From positions 343,829-407,828 of the forward strand of contig CAWHFX010000021.1 in assembly GCA_963828715.1 (NCBI GenBank): a DNA stretch of 64,000 bases, given 5' to 3'. The notes below the pieces were generated by a model that was not told the origin of the DNA, made no database searches, and saw nothing but the letters and a program-made list of their open reading frames with translations. Shown piece by piece: positions 25,992 to 35,207 of this stretch. This stretch comes from JAQGMV01 sp963828715 (GTDB lineage Bacteria > Pseudomonadota > Gammaproteobacteria > Burkholderiales > SG8-41). Made by a program: the position numbers and the translations under genes. How positions within the stretch are numbered: position 1 is the stretch's first letter; each line of letters opens with the position of its first letter.

Positions 25992-27155
25992 ATGTTTTCA
26001 GGGGGGTTCGATCTGCCGTGGTGGGGTTACGTCATCTACACGCTTGTAGTGACGCACATCACGATCGCAGCAGTCACCATCTTTCTGCACCGGCACCAGG
26101 CACATCGAGCACTCGACCTCCATCCGATCATCAGTCATTTCTTTCGTTTCTGGCTGTGGCTGACCACGGGGATGGTTACCAAGGAGTGGGCTTCGATTCA
26201 TCGCAAGCACCACGCCAAGTGCGAAACGGTGGAAGATCCGCACAGCCCGCAGATCGTCGGCATCCGTAAAGTCCTGTTCGAGGGCGCGGAGTTGTATCGG
26301 AAGGAAGCCGCAAACGCCGAGACGCTCACGCGCTACGGTCACGGTACGCCGGACGATTGGCTCGAACGCAAGCTTTATACGCGCCATAACGTGCTCGGCG
26401 TGGTGCTCCTGTTCATCATCAACTTCGTCCTGTTCGGCTTCATCGGCATCACGATCTGGGCGGTGCAGATGGCCTGGATTCCGTTCCTCGCAGCCGGCGT
26501 GATCAACGGTATCGGCCATTACTGGGGCTACCGTAATTTCCAGCCGGGAGATGCAAGCCGGAACATCGTTCCATGGGGCATCCTGATCGGCGGCGAAGAA
26601 CTGCACAACAACCATCACGCCTACGCTTCGTCCGCGCGCCTTTCCAATCGCTGGTACGAATTCGACATCGGCTGGCTTTACATCCGGCTGCTGCAGATGG
26701 TTGGACTGGCGGAAGTGAAGAAGGTCGCGCCGCGCGTGAAGCTCGGGGCCGCGAAACCGCACTGCGACCTCGCTACGCTTCAGGCCGTGATCACGCATCG
26801 CTACGAAGTGCTCGCGAAATATGCGAAGACTCTGCGTACGACGTGTGCGGATGAAGTCAAATCGCTGCGCGCAAGCGCGATCACCGTCGACTTCCGGGCG
26901 CTGAAGCGCTGGTTGCACAACGACACGGCTGCGTTGCCGCAGCCCGAACGGGAGCGGCGCGAGCAGGTACTGAAAGCAAACACGCGCCTGGCGACCGTCT
27001 ACACCATGCGCGACGAGCTTGCCGCGTTATGGGAACGTTCTTCCGCGTCGAAGGAGCAGCTCGTGCATCAACTCGAGGACTGGTGCCGCCGCGCTGAAGC
27101 AAGTGGAATCGAGGCGCTGCAGACTTTCTCGCGCAGGCTGCGCTGTTACGCGTAA
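25992..27155 (+). CDS. acyl-CoA/fatty-acid delta-9 desaturase
   Basis: Membrane di-iron enzyme that inserts a double bond in fatty acyl chains. 387 residues behind a GGAGG site. Histidine boxes: FLHRHQAHRAL (H33, H35, H38), SIHRKHHAK (H70, H73, H74) and EELHNNHHAYAS (H205, H208, H209), with four hydrophobic segments around residues 12-30, 45-62, 135-155 and 160-175. The C-terminal 130 residues (from about 255) are helical and soluble, longer than in minimal desaturases. A bidirectional terminator follows. Confidence 0.92.
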   Translation: MFSGGFDLPWWGYVIYTLVVTHITIAAVTIFLHRHQAHRALDLHPIISHFFRFWLWLTTGMVTKEWASIHRKHHAKCETVEDPHSPQIVGIRKVLFEGAELYRKEAANAETLTRYGHGTPDDWLERKLYTRHNVLGVVLLFIINFVLFGFIGITIWAVQMAWIPFLAAGVINGIGHYWGYRNFQPGDASRNIVPWGILIGGEELHNNHHAYASSARLSNRWYEFDIGWLYIRLLQMVGLAEVKKVAPRVKLGAAKPHCDLATLQAVITHRYEVLAKYAKTLRTTCADEVKSLRASAITVDFRALKRWLHNDTAALPQPERERREQVLKANTRLATVYTMRDELAALWERSSASKEQLVHQLEDWCRRAEASGIEALQTFSRRLRCYA

Positions 27156-27174
27156 GCTGAAAGCACCGGCGACA

Positions 27175-27203
27175 TAAAAAAGCCCGCTCAAAGCGGGCTT
27201 TTT
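27175..27203. terminator. bidirectional intrinsic terminator
   Basis: AAAAAAGCCCGCT - CAA - AGCGGGCTTTTT makes a strong stem between the desaturase stop and the leftward rpmG gene. Poly-A on one side and poly-T on the other let it work in both directions. Confidence 0.85.
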
Positions 27204-27271
27204 CATGGGCACGACGACCAGGAACGTCGTATCAGCGATTCACGCGTCCGTCATCCTGCACCGAAGGCGCG

Positions 27272-27427
27272 TCACTTGATCTTCGTTTCCTTGTAGATCA
27301 CATGCTTGCGCGCGACAGGATCATATTTCTTGATCTCGATCTTGTCGGGCTTGGTCCGTTTGTTCTTGGTGGTCGTGTAGAAGTGGCCCGTTCCGGCCGA
27401 CGACTCCAGCTTGATCTTCTCTCTCAT
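27272..27427 (-). CDS. rpmG: 50S ribosomal protein L33
   Basis: 51 residues: MREKIKLESSAGTGHFYTTT then KNKRTKPDKIEIKKYDPVAR and the KHVIYKETKIK end, the invariant L33 pattern. It is the zinc-free type (no CxxC pairs). It lies 43 bases downstream of rpmB in the usual order. Confidence 0.97.
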   Translation of the reverse strand: MREKIKLESSAGTGHFYTTTKNKRTKPDKIEIKKYDPVARKHVIYKETKIK

Positions 27428-27470
27428 GTCACAGCTCCCGGATTACGATTTCGAATGCTTCAGGACGTGA

Positions 27471-27704
27471 TCAGATTTCGCCCCGCGCCCGCAGGTCTGC
27501 GAGCACGGCGTCGATGCCCTTCTTGTCGATGGTACGCAGCCCTGCGTTCGAGAGGCGCAGACTAATCCAGCGCTTTTCGCTTTCCACCCAGAAACGGCGA
27601 TACTGGAGGTTAGGCAGGAAACGCCGCCGCGTCTTGTTGTTTGCATGGGAAACGTTGTTCCCCAGCATCGGCTTCTTGCCGGTGACCTGACATACGCGCG
27701 CCAT
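27471..27704 (-). CDS. rpmB: 50S ribosomal protein L28
   Basis: 77 residues. MARVCQVTGKKPMLGNNVSH and NNKTRRRFLPNLQYRRFWVE are diagnostic of L28. It forms an operon with rpmG. The leftward pair is flanked by radC in the same direction. Confidence 0.97.
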   Translation of the reverse strand: MARVCQVTGKKPMLGNNVSHANNKTRRRFLPNLQYRRFWVESEKRWISLRLSNAGLRTIDKKGIDAVLADLRARGEI

Positions 27705-27810
27705 GACGCTGCTCCAGACTGGAAAAGGGCTGAATTCTACCGAGCTTTTACCGCCGGCTCAACCCGAGGGAGGGGCTTGACGCGAGCCGCATCGCGAGTC
27801 CGACCCAGGG

Positions 27811-28485
27811 CTAGAGCAGTCCACGCTCGGCGAAGGACATCGCCGAATCGCCTCCTACCACAAAGTGATCCAGCACCTTCACATCGACGAGCGCGAGCGT
27901 GTGCTTGAGCGTCTGCGTGAGCGCCTCGTCGGCGCGACTCGGCTCTGCCACGCCGGACGGATGGTTATGCGCAAAGATGATCGCGGCGGCGTTGAAATGG
28001 AGCGCCCTTTTCACGATCTCCCGCGGAAACACACTGGTCTGCGTGAGCGTGCCCCGGAACAGCTCTTCGACCTCGAGCACCCGATTCTGGGCGTCGAGGA
28101 ACACCGCGACGAAGACTTCATGGCTGAGTCCCTGCAGCTTCAGCCGCAGGTAATCACGGACCGTCTGCGGTGAGCTCAGCGCGGGTCCGCGATCGAGTGT
28201 CTCGCGCAGTGCGCGACGGCTCATCTCCAGCACTGCCTGGAGCTGGACGTATTTGGCGTCGCCGAGGCCCGCCGTCAGCCGGAACGCGTCCCGGCTGGCC
28301 GTGAGCAACGCCGACAACGAGCCGCACTGTTTGAGGGCGGCGCGTGCAAGGTCAACGGCAGTGCGGCCACGTACCCCGGTGCGGAAAAGGATGGCGACGA
28401 GCTCGGCGTCCGAAAGCGCCGCCGGTCCTTTGTCCAACAGCTTCTCGCGCGGCCGCTCATTGATCGGCCAGTCTGCGATCGGCAC
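27811..28485 (-). CDS. radC: RadC/JAB1-family DNA repair protein
   Basis: 224 residues from GTG 28485, which has a GGGGAGG site; the open frame extends further upstream without homology. The N-terminus has a helix-hairpin-helix part (ALSDAELVAILFRTGVRGRT). The MPN/JAMM metal site HNHPSGVAEPSRAD is intact (H-x-H...S...D). The precise function is unproven: the family is metal-dependent and associated with recombination or stress. Divergent from coaBC. Confidence 0.9.
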   Translation of the reverse strand: MPIADWPINERPREKLLDKGPAALSDAELVAILFRTGVRGRTAVDLARAALKQCGSLSALLTASRDAFRLTAGLGDAKYVQLQAVLEMSRRALRETLDRGPALSSPQTVRDYLRLKLQGLSHEVFVAVFLDAQNRVLEVEELFRGTLTQTSVFPREIVKRALHFNAAAIIFAHNHPSGVAEPSRADEALTQTLKHTLALVDVKVLDHFVVGGDSAMSFAERGLL

Positions 28486-28762
28486 GCAACCTCCCCTGTT
28501 TCCCTCTGCCGTGACCTGCACACGCCTAACGCACTGCGACGTCCATCTGTTTACCTGGACTGCGCACGTTTTCTTGAATTTGTGCCCGACCGGCCCTGCG
28601 ATGCTAGCCATGACGGGTTCGCTGCATATCGCCCAAGCGGCCGATCGGCCTCGCGGTAAAGCCGCGAGGCGCGAAGCAGTCGCGGGTAGGGCGTGCTCGT
28701 CCCCTCGCGCACGCGCGGAGCGGCGGATGGTTTACACTGACGAGCGACGACCAGAGCGCTAC
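28486..28762. promoter_or_regulatory. radC/coaBC divergent intergenic region
   Basis: 277 bases. A perfect 9-bp stem, GCCTCGCGG (28648-28656) with CCGCGAGGC (28662-28670), lies in the middle. It has no T-run, so it is not a terminator. No clear promoter assigned. Confidence 0.35.
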
Positions 28763-29959
28763 ATGTCTGATACGCCGAACAAAAAGATATTGCTTGGAGT
28801 GACCGGCGGGATCGCGGCCTACAAGAGCGCCGAGCTCGTACGCCGTTTGGGCGAGCGCGGCGCCGACGTCCATGTGGTCATGACCGAGGCCGCCTGCGGC
28901 TTCATCACACCCGCCACGATGCAGGCGCTCTCGGGCAACCCCGTCTACACGAGCATGTGGGACACGCGCGTACCCGACAGCATGGCCCACATCGCGCTGT
29001 CCCGGGACAAGGATCTGATCATCGTCGCACCGGCCACTGCCGATTTCCTGGCGAAGCTCGCGCACGGACTCGCCGACGATCTGCTTTCCACGCTGTGCGT
29101 TGCACGCGACTGTCGCCTCGTCGTCGCGCCCGCGATGAATCGGCAGATGTGGGAGAGCGCGGCCAACCAGCGCAATGTCGAACAGCTGAGACGCGACAGT
29201 GTCGAGATCCTCGGGCCGGCGAGTGGCGATCAGGCCTGTGGAGAAGTCGGCGCGGGACGCATGCTGGAGGCGATCGAGATCGCCGAAGTCGTATCGGCGC
29301 TGCTTGCGCCCAAGTCCCTCGCCGGCGTGCGCATGCTCGTCACCGCCGGGCCGACGTTCGAAGCGATCGATGCCGTGCGGGGACTCACGAACAAGAGCTC
29401 GGGAAAGATGGGTTACGCCGTTGCGCGCGCAGCACTCGAGGCTGGCGCCGAGGTGACGCTCGTTTCCGGTCCCAGCAGCCTTGCCGCTCCGGCGCATGCG
29501 CAGCGCGTCGATGTCGTTTCCGCTGAAGACATGCTGAGCGCCGTCAAAGCGCGTGTTCCCTTGTCGGACATTTTCGTCAGCGTGGCCGCGGTAGCAGACT
29601 ACCGGCCGGTCGAAGTAAGCGAGCAGAAGATCAAGAAGACGGAGCGCAACCTCACGCTCGAGTTGAAGCCCACGCCCGATATTCTGGCCTACGTGGCCGG
29701 CCTGCCGAAACCGCCGTTCTGCGTCGGTTTCGCCGCCGAGAGCGAGCGACTCGCCGAGTACGCGGAAAGCAAACGCAGGCGCAAGAAGGTTCCGCTGCTC
29801 GCCGCCAATCTCGCGCAGCACGCCATCGGTGCGGACGAAAACGAGATCACGCTGTTCGACGACGATGGTGCGCATCCGCTCCCGAAGGCGTCGAAGGACG
29901 TGGTTGCCCGACAGCTCGTCGCGCATATCGCGAAACTGTATCGGCGTGCGCGCGCCTGA
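28763..29959 (+). CDS. coaBC: bifunctional phosphopantothenoylcysteine decarboxylase/synthetase
   Basis: Two steps of coenzyme A synthesis. ATG 28763 gives 398 residues. CoaC part: GVTGGIAAYKSAELVRRL (FMN), VVMTEAACGFITP, APAMNRQMWESAANQRN and the Cys-containing GPASGDQACGEVGAGRMLE lid. CoaB part: MLVTAGPTFEAIDAVRGLTN, SSGKMGYAVARAA, VAAVADYRPVEVSEQKIKKT with the essential lysine, and CVGFAAESE. All key residues present. Followed by dut 28 bases downstream. Confidence 0.95.
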   Translation: MSDTPNKKILLGVTGGIAAYKSAELVRRLGERGADVHVVMTEAACGFITPATMQALSGNPVYTSMWDTRVPDSMAHIALSRDKDLIIVAPATADFLAKLAHGLADDLLSTLCVARDCRLVVAPAMNRQMWESAANQRNVEQLRRDSVEILGPASGDQACGEVGAGRMLEAIEIAEVVSALLAPKSLAGVRMLVTAGPTFEAIDAVRGLTNKSSGKMGYAVARAALEAGAEVTLVSGPSSLAAPAHAQRVDVVSAEDMLSAVKARVPLSDIFVSVAAVADYRPVEVSEQKIKKTERNLTLELKPTPDILAYVAGLPKPPFCVGFAAESERLAEYAESKRRRKKVPLLAANLAQHAIGADENEITLFDDDGAHPLPKASKDVVARQLVAHIAKLYRRARA

Positions 29960-29987
29960 TGGGGTTCCGTAGCGCCCCCGCAGTGAC

Positions 29988-30437
29988 GTGAGAAGCATCG
30001 AGCTCAGGATTCTCGACGCGCGTCTGCGCGAGCAGTTGCCGCACTACGCCACGGCCGGCAGCGCCGGGCTCGACCTGCGCGCGTGCCTCAAGGAGGCGTT
30101 GACGCTTCAGCCCGGCCAGACGGAACTGATTCCGTCGGGGATGGCCATTCATTTGAACGACCCCGGACTGGCCGCCGTCGTATTACCGCGATCAGGGCTC
30201 GGCCACAAACACGGTATCGTGCTCGGCAATCTCGTCGGCCTCATCGATTCCGATTACCAGGGCGAGATTCTGGTATCCACATGGAACCGCGGTCACGCGC
30301 CGTTCACGATCGAACCGATGGAACGACTCGCGCAGCTCGTCATCGTACCCGTGGTGCAGGTTGCCTTCGACGTCGTCGACGAGTTTCACACGAGTGCGCG
30401 CGGGGCCGGCGGATTCGGCAGCACGGGAAAGCAGTGA
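29988..30437 (+). CDS. dut: dUTP diphosphatase
   Basis: Hydrolyses dUTP to dUMP, keeping uracil out of DNA. 149 residues from GTG 29988. All five trimeric dUTPase motifs are present: AGSAGLDLRACL (1), VLPRSGLGHKHGI (2), NLVGLIDSDYQGEILVSTWN (3, catalytic Asp), ERLAQLVIVPVV (4) and ARGAGGFGSTGKQ (5). Confidence 0.96.
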   Translation: MRSIELRILDARLREQLPHYATAGSAGLDLRACLKEALTLQPGQTELIPSGMAIHLNDPGLAAVVLPRSGLGHKHGIVLGNLVGLIDSDYQGEILVSTWNRGHAPFTIEPMERLAQLVIVPVVQVAFDVVDEFHTSARGAGGFGSTGKQ

Positions 30438-30488
30438 AGTGGAAATGTACTACGCGAAACGTGAGATCGCCGCTGCGGTGGTGCGGAC

Positions 30489-30875
30489 ATGAGCCAAAGC
30501 GTCTCGGGCGGACGTTCGGCCCTCGTGCTGTTCGCACACGGCTCGCGCGATCCCGAATGGGCGGCGCCGTTTGCCGCCATTCAGGAGAAGATCAGGCGCC
30601 AGCGCCCGACACTCACAGTCGAGCTGGCCTATCTGGATCTCATGCAGCCTTCTCTGCCGGAAGCGATAGAGGGCCTCGTCGCAGCGGGCCGTCAGCGTAT
30701 CGCGATCGCGCCGCTGTTCATGGGCCAGGGCGCACACTTGCGCCAGGATCTGGCGCGACTCGTTGCCGAGGCGCGTGCCCGTCATGCACAGTTAAAGATC
30801 AAACTCCTGCCCGCGATAGGCGAGGTCGAGGCCGTCACGGAAGCAATGAGTATCTGGCTCGCAGCAAACGCGTGA
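30489..30875 (+). CDS. CbiX-like sirohydrochlorin chelatase-family protein, single domain
   Basis: 128 residues in one CbiX/SirB domain. FAHGSRDPEWAAPFAAIQEK carries the metal-site histidine, AYLDLMQPSLPEAIEGL the conserved E, and IAIAPLFMGQGAHLRQDL the second motif (usually H in G.H). Short family members insert Co or Fe into sirohydrochlorin (cobalamin or siroheme). The neighbouring DUF192 gene starts 4 bases after the stop. Confidence 0.85.
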   Translation: MSQSVSGGRSALVLFAHGSRDPEWAAPFAAIQEKIRRQRPTLTVELAYLDLMQPSLPEAIEGLVAAGRQRIAIAPLFMGQGAHLRQDLARLVAEARARHAQLKIKLLPAIGEVEAVTEAMSIWLAANA

Positions 30876-30879
30876 ACGA

Positions 30880-31335
30880 ATGAAACGTCATCTCTCTCGT
30901 CTCAATACTTTGGCGCTGGCGACGTCGTTGGCGCTCTGGAGCACGCTGGCGGCCGCCGACCTGCCGGAGGTCGTGCTGAACATCAAGAATCACAAGATAA
31001 CGGCCGAGGTGGCGAGCACGGACACGACGCGCTCCACCGGTCTCATGCATCGGCGCATGCTGCCCGAAAACCGCGGGATGCTGTTCATATTCCCGGAGAC
31101 CGCCGTTCATGCGATGTGGATGATGAACACGTACATCCCGTTGTCGGTCGCATTCATCGACGCAAACGGCGTCATCATCAACATCGAAGACATGCAACCG
31201 CACACACAGGATGCGCATCCGGCGGCGCGCCCTGCGAAGTATGCGCTGGAGATGAATCAGGCCTGGTTCGCGAAACGCTCGATCAAACCCGGGGACAAGC
31301 TCGAAGGACTCGAGAAGGCGGGCCCAGCGAGATAG
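30880..31335 (+). CDS. DUF192 exported protein
   Basis: 151 residues with a signal peptide (residues 1-26, LALATSLALWSTLAAA). The DUF192 core reads VASTDTTRSTGLMHRRMLPE, NRGMLFIFPETAVHAMWMMN, TYIPLSVAFIDANGVI and LEMNQAWFAKRSIKPGDKLE. The family is periplasmic and of unknown function. Four bases separate it from the chelatase gene. Confidence 0.85.
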   Translation: MKRHLSRLNTLALATSLALWSTLAAADLPEVVLNIKNHKITAEVASTDTTRSTGLMHRRMLPENRGMLFIFPETAVHAMWMMNTYIPLSVAFIDANGVIINIEDMQPHTQDAHPAARPAKYALEMNQAWFAKRSIKPGDKLEGLEKAGPAR

Positions 31336-31453
31336 CCTGCGCTCGCCTCCGGGCCTCGCCGCGCACGAACAGAGCGAAACCTTCGACGGTTTACCTCCGC
31401 TGCCTCACGTCGTCGCGCTGCGCTGCTTCGACTTCAGCGCGTGGCCGGTGCCG

Positions 31454-31963
31454 CTACACGCCGAAGAACGCCGTCCTGAACACACCGCCGCTCGCGACCA
31501 TGAAGAACACCATCGGTATCGAAAGCATGGTGTTCGTCCGCGAAGCCAGAAATGCGACGCGACGCGCCCTGGCTTTCTCCGGGTCGGTCGCCGGCTTCAG
31601 TCCGAGTATCTTCTGCTGATTCGGCCAGATCAGCACCCAGACGTTGAAGAGCATTATCGTGCCGAGCCACGCGCCGACGCCGATGGGGTAATACGTGGAC
31701 TTCTGGAACAGGAATGCGTCCAGAAAATGAGCGCCGAGGATCATCGCGCCTGCAAGCCAGGTGACGACCGCCGCCCAGCGGAAGAACAGCAGCGCGCGGG
31801 GCGCGACGTGCTTGGTGATGCCTGCACCAGTATTGTCCTTCGCGGCCTCCGCTAGCGCCGGTACCTGCACGAAGTTGAAGTAGTAAAGCAGGCCGATCCA
31901 CATGATGCCGGCAAGGATGTGCAGCCAGCGTCCCAGGCCGAGCTGAATGAAGGTGGCGTCCAT
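31454..31963 (-). CDS. urate hydroxylase PuuD-type membrane domain protein (DUF989)
   Basis: 169 residues with four hydrophobic helices. GRWLHILAGIMWIGLLYYFN has the conserved His and Trp, RALLFFRWAAVVTWLAGAMI and AWLGTIMLFNVWVLIWPNQQ follow, and MLSIPMVFFMVASGGVF ends it. It matches the N-terminal membrane domain of PuuD-type urate hydroxylases and lacks the cytochrome c domain, so a heme-binding role other than urate oxidation is possible. A tiny membrane peptide gene is just upstream. Confidence 0.75.
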   Translation of the reverse strand: MDATFIQLGLGRWLHILAGIMWIGLLYYFNFVQVPALAEAAKDNTGAGITKHVAPRALLFFRWAAVVTWLAGAMILGAHFLDAFLFQKSTYYPIGVGAWLGTIMLFNVWVLIWPNQQKILGLKPATDPEKARARRVAFLASRTNTMLSIPMVFFMVASGGVFRTAFFGV

Positions 31964-31973
31964 GTGCGTCTCC

Positions 31974-32069
31974 TCAATGCAGCGCTAGGTGAACGACGTA
32001 ATACAGGATGATCGTGAGCACCAGACCCGAGATGATCGTGCCCCAGAGTGAGTCGAGCGGATTTTTCAT
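31974..32069 (-). CDS. 31-residue single-span membrane microprotein
   Basis: A leftward ATG 32069 with a GGGAGGT site encodes MKNPLDSLWGTIISGLVLTI then ILYYVVHLALH, one transmembrane helix. Its stop is 11 bases before the start of the PuuD-like gene, so they form an operon. Small enough to be missed by standard gene finders. The strong ribosome binding site and the helix are the support. Confidence 0.6.
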   Translation of the reverse strand: MKNPLDSLWGTIISGLVLTIILYYVVHLALH

Positions 32070-32248
32070 CGCACCTCCCAGTGAACGACTCTTATTTTTT
32101 ACGACAACGTGCTAGGGTACCGGAAAGGCGAGCCGAGTGGCAATAGCTGGCGCGAAGTTCGGGATCAGTCGAGCCCGCATGTTGAATTGAGCTTGGTCGC
32201 GTCCGCAACGAAATCGCCGCAGTTGAGCAGCGCATGCGCGAACGGCGG

Positions 32249-33220
32249 TCAGGCTGCGAGGAGACTGCCGGTCTCTACCGCCGCGATCGCCTTCGCCTGA
32301 TTCATGTCGACGGTATAACCCGTCCCGTAAAGGCAACACGCCACCTGGTTGACGATCGGCAGCGGCAGCGGCATTTCGCCGCGCAGCACGTGTCGTATCC
32401 ATGCTGCCGTCGCGCGCGCATCAGGCGCTGCAGGACCGTTGACTACGGCTCGCACCGGCGTTGCTTCAGCCGCAAAGAGCAGCTCGCACATTCCGTTGCG
32501 CACGAGCTCCAGCGCAGGCCGGCAGCGCGGGTCCGCGAACGCTTCGCCATGCTGCGCTTCGAGCAGCAGGAAAGCGCCGTCGGTATCCTGCGCGAAGACC
32601 CGCAGCATTGCGCGCTCGCGCTCGTCGCTTGCGGCAAGTACGACGAGTGAGCTGCCGCAGAACGGGTCCACGAACCGCGTGAGCCTTTCCGCGAAACCGC
32701 AGAAGCCCAGTCTGCTGCGCAATGCGAGCAAGTACGCCAGCCCGGGGGCAAGCACGGCCGTCGGTACGAACGCGAGTCTGTTCGCGTCGAGTTCCTTCTG
32801 CGCCTGCGACAACGTCACGCACGGAAGCACGCCCAGCTCGCGCAGCACCTGACCCGCCACGACACCTCGCGAGGCGCTCAGGACGCCATGGACAAGGACG
32901 GGCACGTTCAGGCGCTGCAGGCTCAGGGCGACGAGCGCAGTCAGGTTAGCGTCTTCGAGAGTGCCGGCGTGGCTGGGCAGAATCACCGGCCGCGCGCCGC
33001 TGCGAGGCGGCTCGAGGTGAAAGCAGCGCTCCGCCAACGCGCTGGACGAACCCTTCAGCTCGCCCATGTCGTCCACACGCTCTTCGAGAAGCGCCAGAAT
33101 CGCCCCCTCCTCCAGTTCCGGAACGCCTTCGTCCAGTAACGCTGCCGTGAGCCGCCGCGCACCTTCTTCGGACAGACGCTCCTTGCGGCTCAGCGATTTG
33201 AAGGCATGTAACAGAGTCAT
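32249..33220 (-). CDS. ybiB: YbiB/TrpD2-family DNA-binding protein
   Basis: 323 residues from ATG 33220; the open frame extends further upstream without homology. It has the anthranilate phosphoribosyltransferase fold: an N-terminal helical domain (LHAFKSLSRKERLSEEGARR), a strand-loop (PVILPSHAGTLEDANLTALV) and LNVPVLVHGVLSASRGVV where TrpD binds PRPP with a glycine-rich loop. The GTGxD..N motif of true TrpD is absent, as in YbiB, which binds DNA and is SOS-regulated in E. coli. No LexA box seen here. Confidence 0.75.
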   Translation of the reverse strand: MTLLHAFKSLSRKERLSEEGARRLTAALLDEGVPELEEGAILALLEERVDDMGELKGSSSALAERCFHLEPPRSGARPVILPSHAGTLEDANLTALVALSLQRLNVPVLVHGVLSASRGVVAGQVLRELGVLPCVTLSQAQKELDANRLAFVPTAVLAPGLAYLLALRSRLGFCGFAERLTRFVDPFCGSSLVVLAASDERERAMLRVFAQDTDGAFLLLEAQHGEAFADPRCRPALELVRNGMCELLFAAEATPVRAVVNGPAAPDARATAAWIRHVLRGEMPLPLPIVNQVACCLYGTGYTVDMNQAKAIAAVETGSLLAA

Positions 33221-33484
33221 CCGATGCTCCGACAGGCAGGCGACAGGTCCCGAAAGCTTGCAAATGCAACGTGGGCGAGCGCCTAAGCAACGCATATGCC
33301 ACGCTGGAAACCCGCGTTCGTCGGCGTTGTCGAATGTCATGAGCGATTTCGTAGTGCATCGCAGACGCGGGCGCGAGTTTTTGGTGCAAAGCAGGCACGC
33401 TAGCCGCCGTTTTCGATTGTCGGGGCGTGGCAGCGACGTTACGGGCGTATTACAATGTTCGTCCAAGAATAGAGAGTCAGGGAC

Positions 33485-34249
33485 ATGAGAACGCCGCTCG
33501 CTATCGCGTTTGCCGCGGGTGCTCTGTGCGTCCACGTGGCAACGGCCGTTGCTGCCGAAAGCTCCTCCCTCAGGGGTCTCAGATTGCCGGGCGTCGGACT
33601 ACAAGGCGCACCCGGAACGCAGGGGCCGCTCGACCTCGTGCCGGATTTCGCTTCGCGTTTTTCGTTCGACAGCGCGCGCACGATCGACACCCAGCGCTCG
33701 TCCGTAGGGCCGTTCGACCTCCGCAGTTCGGTGTCGCAGGCAGTCGGGCAGAACATTTCTACACTCGCTGAGGCGAGCTCGAATCCGTCCTACGAAGCTC
33801 TACCGCGCTATACGCTCTCCAATCAGCTCAACCGCGGGTTGACAGGCGGCTGGGGACTCGGGCTGGGTGTGCGGCAGAACGAGTACAGCTATGTGACGAC
33901 GAATCTCGTGGCCGTTTCGGCAGAGCACGCATGGGGTCATCTGCGCAGCGGCTATACGCTGTATTCCAGCAGGGCGGATGGCAGCGCGCTCGGTTCCGCA
34001 CAGCGCTTCCAGATGAGCTACGCCTATGGAGACCGGAACAGTGTCGGCCTGGCGTATACGACGGGACGCGACGTGGACAACCCCGCTCTGACCCTCGGAA
34101 CTCCGCTCGCAGATGTACGCGATTGGAGCCTGTCGGGCAGGCACTGGCTGTCCCCCAACTGGGCCCTGACTTACGACGTTCTCAGTCAGGATCACACCTA
34201 TCTCGCGCGCCGGCAGGGCTTGCGGCTTGGCGTGAGTCGGAGCTTTTGA
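33485..34249 (+). CDS. YaiO-like outer membrane beta-barrel protein
   Basis: 254 residues with a signal peptide (residues 1-24, IAFAAGALCVHVATAVAA). The second half alternates amphipathic strands (WGLGLGVRQNEYSYVTTNLV, then WGHLRSGYTLYSSRADGSAL and RFQMSYAYGDRNSVGLAYTT) and ends in Phe (GLRLGVSRSF), the C-terminal signature of a barrel. YaiO-type porin by shape only. Function unknown. Confidence 0.6.
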   Translation: MRTPLAIAFAAGALCVHVATAVAAESSSLRGLRLPGVGLQGAPGTQGPLDLVPDFASRFSFDSARTIDTQRSSVGPFDLRSSVSQAVGQNISTLAEASSNPSYEALPRYTLSNQLNRGLTGGWGLGLGVRQNEYSYVTTNLVAVSAEHAWGHLRSGYTLYSSRADGSALGSAQRFQMSYAYGDRNSVGLAYTTGRDVDNPALTLGTPLADVRDWSLSGRHWLSPNWALTYDVLSQDHTYLARRQGLRLGVSRSF

Positions 34250-34404
34250 GTAGCAGGCGCGACTCGCTGCTGGTCACTCGTCACAAGGACGTCCGGCGCT
34301 GGCGCGCCGTTTCTCACCGCCCTGACCCACGTCCACTCGGACGAGAGTTCTAAGGAGCGTTCGAGTGCTTCGTTCGCGGCGACAGCCTGTCCCAGGCGCG
34401 CCGC

Positions 34405-35186
34405 TCACCGGGACTGGGTAGTGCTGGCAGATGGTACCATCGGCACAAACCGTACAGCGAGCACCGCCCGTCGCGTGAGCTGGCCATCCGCTTCCTTGGT
34501 CATCAAATAGAGCGTCTGCGCGCCGGCCGGCGAACCGACCGGAATGACGAGCCTCCCCCAACTTTCAGTTGTTGAGCGAGCGCGTTCGGCACATCTGGTG
34601 CAGCAGCGGTTACGATGATCGCGTCGAACGGCGCGTGCTCCGGCCAGCCGAGGTAACCGTCACCGATGCGCGTCGCAACGTCCTTATAGCCGAGCTCTGA
34701 CAAGCGTTTCATCGCTTCGCGCCCGAGCGACTCGATGATTTCGAGCGTGTACACGTTGGCGCCAAGCTCGGCCAGCACGGCCGACTGGTAACCTGAACCT
34801 GTCCCGATCTCGAGCACTCGATCGCCGGGTTTCAGATCAAGCAGCTCGGTCATCAAGGCGACGATGAACGGCTGCGAGATCGTCTGCCCCTGGCCGATCG
34901 ACAAGGGACGATTGCGGTACGCGTGAGGCCGTTCCTCTGCCGGAATGAAACTATGGCGCGGCACGCGCCCTAGTGCCTCCATCACACGGCGGCTCAGCTC
35001 GCCGCGCCCCGTCTCACGCCGGGTCTCCCAAGTGTCGCGCGCGACTTCCTCCAGCATCGCTGTGCGCTCGGCGGCGTGCCGATCCTGCGCGTCGGTATCC
35101 ATGGCGAGCGCCGAGCTTAAGAGCAGTCCTTTGACGAGACGGTTCAGCAATGAGGGCACGGCAGGAGTGTGCGCCCCGTGCGGCAC
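34405..35186 (-). CDS. pcm: protein-L-isoaspartate O-methyltransferase, one frameshift
   Basis: Repairs isoaspartyl residues in aged proteins using SAM. AMDTDAQDRHAAERTAMLEE starts the conserved part; the true start may be ATG 35102. RVPRHSFIPAEERPHAYRNR, QGQTISQPFIVALMTEL and LEIGTGSGYQSAVLAELGA are PIMT motifs. In the last 60 residues a G-run near 34550 causes a frameshift: the true tail (LVIPVGSPAGAQTLYLMTKE to FVPMVPSA) is in the next frame, ending at 34405. About 260 residues if joined. A homopolymer site makes an assembly indel plausible. Confidence 0.8.
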
Positions 35187-35207
35187 GCGTGACGGGGAGA
35201 AAGCCTG

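Noticed and set aside
28604..29998. 464-codon minus-strand frame opposite coaBC
   Set aside because: Antisense shadow; coaBC is unambiguous.
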